The position numbers and the translations under genes were made by a program. Below are positions 61,206-64,000 of a DNA stretch of 64,000 nt, piece by piece (the first letter of the stretch is position 1; each line of letters begins with the position of its first letter). This DNA is from Marivivens donghaensis (GTDB lineage: Bacteria; Pseudomonadota; Alphaproteobacteria; Rhodobacterales; Rhodobacteraceae). Where the stretch lies: contig NZ_JAATOP010000008.1 in the NCBI RefSeq assembly GCF_011806565.1, positions 1-64,000 of the forward strand, written 5' to 3'. The notes below the pieces were generated by a model that made no database searches, was not told the origin of the DNA, and was given only the letters and a program-made list of their open reading frames with translations.

Positions 61206-61818
61206 CACCGTAGCGGGCGAGGAACATCTCGACCGCGCCATCGGCGACACGCTTCTTTTCGGCGTCGGTGAATTCGGACTGGTTCAGGAACAGTCCACGG
61301 TCGACGATGTCGGCCTTACAAAGCATCTCGAACTGATCAGCCGCGAGGTCGATGTCTTCGATAGCCAGCTCACCGCGCTCGACGTATTTCTTCAGGAATT
61401 TCCCGATTTTCATGCGCCCGTTTGAAGGGCCGCAGGTGTAGAACTGTTCACCAACGGCAGGGAAACGCTCGGCCTCGGCAACGCACATGCGGTACATGCG
61501 GCGATTGAAGGGACGGGTCAGAATTTCGATAAACTCGCGCGCGGCAAAGTTCAGCATGTCAGGCAGGGACAGCTTAAGATCGACGCGAGAGGAGATATTC
61601 TCCGCCTGCACCTGACATTCGATACGTGCAACCTCCATGAACAGCAGGCGCTTGTCGGGAAAGTAGCTATAGAGCGTTGCCTTGGAGACCCCCGCCGCTT
61701 TGGCGATGTCGTCCACGCTGGCTCCGTCAAAGCCATCCCTCAGGAACACTTCGCGTGCCCCTTCGATAACCTGTTCGAACTTGCGTCCGCGTTTGATGTC
61801 CTGATCGCCGTCCGGCAT
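61198..61818 (-). CDS. TetR/AcrR family transcriptional regulator
   Basis: 206 aa from ATG 61818 (AAAGGAG upstream). N-terminal HTH: EGAREVFLRDGFDGASVDDIAKAAGVSKATLYSYFPDKRLLFMEV, the classic TetR DNA-binding motif. The C-terminal ligand domain has LPDMLNFAAREFIEILTRPF and CGPSNGRMKIGKFLKKYVERGELAIEDIDLAADQFEMLC. Ligand unknown. The gene is convergent with the formaldehyde dehydrogenase and faces mbfA, so either could be a target. Confidence 0.9.
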   Translation of the reverse strand: MPDGDQDIKRGRKFEQVIEGAREVFLRDGFDGASVDDIAKAAGVSKATLYSYFPDKRLLFMEVARIECQVQAENISSRVDLKLSLPDMLNFAAREFIEILTRPFNRRMYRMCVAEAERFPAVGEQFYTCGPSNGRMKIGKFLKKYVERGELAIEDIDLAADQFEMLCKADIVDRGLFLNQSEFTDAEKKRVADGAVEMFLARYGVK

Positions 61819-62011
61819 GGCCACTCCTTTGAGATAGCCGAGTTTAGCCGCATCGACGCCGAACTCACAAGCAAAGCTTATGACTGCATGACACACGGTG
61901 TCGTGGCGTTTTCGTCAGTCACACTCGCCGTATCGGAGCTTGGCCAATCTGTCACGGTTGCTAATCCGGCAATTCGGCATAGGCTGAACGCAGACACCCT
62001 AGGAGGTCGCC

Positions 62012-62989
62012 ATGCTCTCTGCACTCGCCCAGCGCCGTCGGTTTAAGGATCTGACAGAACAGGAAATTCTGGCTCTCGCAATTTCGTCCGAGGAGGACGA
62101 TGCGCGTATATACAGAATGTATGGCAAGAGCCTCCGCGCCGAATTCCCCGCCAGCGCGGCCGTTTTCGACGAGATGGCAGCAGAGGAAGACACGCACCGC
62201 GAACGCCTGATTGCAGAGCACCAGCGCCGCTTTGGTGATGTGATTCCGCTGATCCGCCGCGAACACGTCAGCGGCTACTACACCCGCCGCCCCGTCTGGC
62301 TGGTCGAAAACCTCGGCATCGAGCGTATCCGCGAAGAAGCCGCCAACATGGAGCGCGATGCGGAGCGGTTTTACCTTGCTGCGGCCAAGTCGACCTCGGA
62401 TGCAGGCACCCGCAAACTGCTCGGCGATCTGGCTGCGGCGGAAGCGGGCCATAACCAGAAAGCCGTCGACCTCGAACACGAGCACCTGACCGACGAGCAC
62501 ATCGACGACGAAGCAAAAGCCGCGCACCGTCAGTTCGTCCTGACCTACGTCCAGCCGGGTCTGGCGGGTTTGATGGACGGCTCGGTGTCGACCCTCGCCC
62601 CTATCTTTGCAACCGCATTTGCGACCGAAGACCCGATGACCACGCTTCAGGTCGGCCTCGCCGCGTCGATCGGTGCGGGCATTTCCATGGGCTTTACCGA
62701 GGCCGCTTCGGACGACGGTCAAATCTCGGGCCGCGGCTCGCCGGTCAAACGCGGTGTCGCAACGGGCGTGATGACCACGCTCGGCGGTCTGGGTCACGCC
62801 CTGCCCTACCTCATCCCGCATTTCTGGACGGCGACCGTCATCGCGCTGATCATCGTCTTCGTTGAACTCTGGGCAATTACGTGGATCCAGAACAAATACA
62901 TGGACACCCCGTTCTTCCGCGCCGCATTCCAAGTCGTCGTCGGCGGCGCACTGGTGTTTGCCGCAGGTGCCCTGATCGGGGCGGGCTAG
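62012..62989 (+). CDS. mbfA: MbfA-type membrane-bound ferritin with VIT1 exporter domain
   Basis: 325 aa. N-terminal ferritin-like domain: EILALAISSEEDDARIY and DEMAAEEDTHRERL, with LAAAEAGHNQKA supplying Glu/His for a di-iron centre; C-terminal VIT1/CCC1-like membrane domain from about residue 175 (LTYVQPGLAGLMDGSVSTLAPIFATAFA... with ITWIQNKY). In Bradyrhizobium and Agrobacterium, MbfA exports iron and protects against peroxide, under Irr. AGGAGG precedes ATG. No Irr site was checked. gpmI lies downstream. Confidence 0.92.
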   Translation: MLSALAQRRRFKDLTEQEILALAISSEEDDARIYRMYGKSLRAEFPASAAVFDEMAAEEDTHRERLIAEHQRRFGDVIPLIRREHVSGYYTRRPVWLVENLGIERIREEAANMERDAERFYLAAAKSTSDAGTRKLLGDLAAAEAGHNQKAVDLEHEHLTDEHIDDEAKAAHRQFVLTYVQPGLAGLMDGSVSTLAPIFATAFATEDPMTTLQVGLAASIGAGISMGFTEAASDDGQISGRGSPVKRGVATGVMTTLGGLGHALPYLIPHFWTATVIALIIVFVELWAITWIQNKYMDTPFFRAAFQVVVGGALVFAAGALIGAG

Positions 62990-63104
62990 TCACGATCTGC
63001 GAAAAATCGCTGTTCCACGCAGTATTTTCATACCGCCGAAACCGTAGGGCTGTTCCTTGGCCCGACGGAACGCTAAGACTTGCCCGAGTATGAAGGAGCC
63101 GATT

Positions 63105-64000
63105 ATGAGCCGACCCAAACCCGTTGTCCTGTGTATTCTCGACGGTTGGGGTAAGCGCGCGGACAGCACCGCCAACGCGCCGACCCTTGCGAACACCCCC
63201 ACATTCGACCGTCTTCAGTCCGAATGCCCCACGGCAGAGCTGATTACGCACGGTCCGGACGTCGGCCTTCCTACCGGCCAGATGGGCAACTCCGAAGTCG
63301 GCCATACCAACATCGGCGCGGGCCGCGTCGTTGCCATGGACCTTGGCCAGATCGACCTGTCGATGGAAGACGGCAGCTTCGGTGAAAAAGAAGCGCTGGT
63401 CGACTTCATCGACAAGATCAAGGAAACCGGCGGCCGCGCGCACCTGATGGGCGTTGTGTCGGACGGCGGCGTTCACGGTCACATCGACCACATCGTCTCC
63501 GCCGCCAAGGTTCTGCGCGATGCTGGCCTGCCTGTCGTGCTGCACGCGATCACCGATGGTCGCGATGTCGCGCCGAAGTCGGCTGACGGTTTCATAAAAG
63601 ACCTGCTCGACCGTCTGCCGGAGGGCTGCGACGTCGTCACCGTGACAGGCCGCTACTACGCGATGGACCGCGACAACCGTTGGGAACGCGTTTCGACCGC
63701 CTACGAGGCAATGGTCGACGGCAAAGGCCAATTCACTGCCGACAACGCTGCGCAGGCCGTCGAAGATGCCTATGGTCGCGACGAAATGGACGAGTTCATC
63801 AAGGCGACTGTCATCGGCGATTATGATGGCGTGAAAGAGGGTGACGGCCTGTTCTGCCTGAACTTCCGCGCTGACCGTGCCCGCGAAATCCTCGCCGCAA
63901 TCGGCAACCCCGAGTTTGACGGCTTCGATCGTGGAGCGCTGCCGCCGTTCGCCGCGCTGCTCGGCATGGTGCAGTACTCGTCGGCCCACAACGAGTGGTA
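63105..64000 (+). CDS. gpmI: 2,3-bisphosphoglycerate-independent phosphoglycerate mutase (5' part, runs off the window)
   Basis: First 298 codons; the family is about 510 aa, so roughly 40% is missing beyond the window edge. AAGGAG lies nine bases before ATG 63105. ILDGWGKR holds the first metal-binding Asp; GQMGNSEVGHTNIGAGR has the nucleophile Ser; HGHIDHIV, AITDGRDVAPKS and TGRYYAMDRDNRWER are the conserved substrate-binding loops. Interconverts 3- and 2-phosphoglycerate in glycolysis, needing Mn2+. Confidence 0.97.
   Translation, partial: MSRPKPVVLCILDGWGKRADSTANAPTLANTPTFDRLQSECPTAELITHGPDVGLPTGQMGNSEVGHTNIGAGRVVAMDLGQIDLSMEDGSFGEKEALVDFIDKIKETGGRAHLMGVVSDGGVHGHIDHIVSAAKVLRDAGLPVVLHAITDGRDVAPKSADGFIKDLLDRLPEGCDVVTVTGRYYAMDRDNRWERVSTAYEAMVDGKGQFTADNAAQAVEDAYGRDEMDEFIKATVIGDYDGVKEGDGLFCLNFRADRAREILAAIGNPEFDGFDRGALPPFAALLGMVQYSSAHNEW

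Noticed and set aside
62877-63989. 370-codon frame antisense to gpmI
   Set aside because: gpmI on the other strand is unambiguous from its motifs, and the frame has no supported start.

Overview
The window reads as a contiguous stretch of a GC-rich alphaproteobacterial chromosome, most likely from Rhodobacterales (Roseobacter/Rhodobacter group). This rests on gene content and order (ccoNOQP-ccoGHIS next to fnrL and hemN, accD-folC, leuCD and leuB split by a membrane protein and a nuclease-like protein, msrPQ, a DUF2794 protein, a membrane-bound ferritin/VIT exporter), on good Shine-Dalgarno sites and on dense gene packing. No phage, insertion sequence, CRISPR array or rRNA operon was found. 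It looks like ordinary core chromosome, except for a micro-ORF and hairpin island at about 54.5-55.8 kb.

Layout. 0.3-4.6 kb: msrQ-msrP (periplasmic methionine sulfoxide repair) and clpB. 4.8-6.2 kb: pyrF flanked by two small paralogous proteins of unknown function. 6.3-10.7 kb: Nudix hydrolase, Pol IV, a GT61 glycosyltransferase and an N-formylglutamate amidohydrolase-like enzyme. 10.8-11.1 kb: tRNA-Val(GAC) and rpmJ. 11.2-16.8 kb: envelope proteins (a three-module PPC protein, a degenerate caspase-like protein with peptidoglycan-binding domains, a tandem STAS-like protein, a DUF481 barrel). 17.1-26.7 kb: histidine phosphatase with a saccharopine-dehydrogenase-like enzyme, an uncharacterised pair, a lipoprotein, a CPBP protease, accD-folC, gabT and zapE. 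26.8-31.8 kb: MFS, then a tightly overlapping minus-strand run (AEC transporter, S-formylglutathione hydrolase, YaiI-like, HAD), then rsfS-rlmH. 32.1-34.1 kb: RTX protein. 34.3-39.6 kb: leucine genes. 39.7-40.9 kb: DMT transporter and tRNA-Pro(CGG). 40.9-52.2 kb: the microoxic module. 52.2-54.5 kb: MFS and asd. 55.8-64 kb: carbonic anhydrase, pepA, NlpC/P60, DUF2794, I78 inhibitor, glutathione-dependent formaldehyde dehydrogenase, TetR, MbfA and the 5' part of gpmI.

The best supported functional system is the microoxic respiration block. It holds the structural genes ccoNOQP, the maturation genes ccoGHIS, the redox regulator fnrL, the anaerobic heme-synthesis gene hemN and a universal stress protein. 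A good FNR-type box lies upstream of ccoG (45257-45270) and another in the ccoN/usp divergent region (49021-49034). The two enzymes of glutathione-dependent formaldehyde oxidation (29.2-30.0 kb and 60.0-61.2 kb) are both present but 30 kb apart.

The least explained parts are the island at 54.5-55.8 kb (two short units, each ending in a related basic micro-protein, with a structured leader and terminators), the paralogous pair around pyrF, the caspase-like protein lacking its catalytic dyad, and the 28-codon ORF plus hairpin ahead of leuC.
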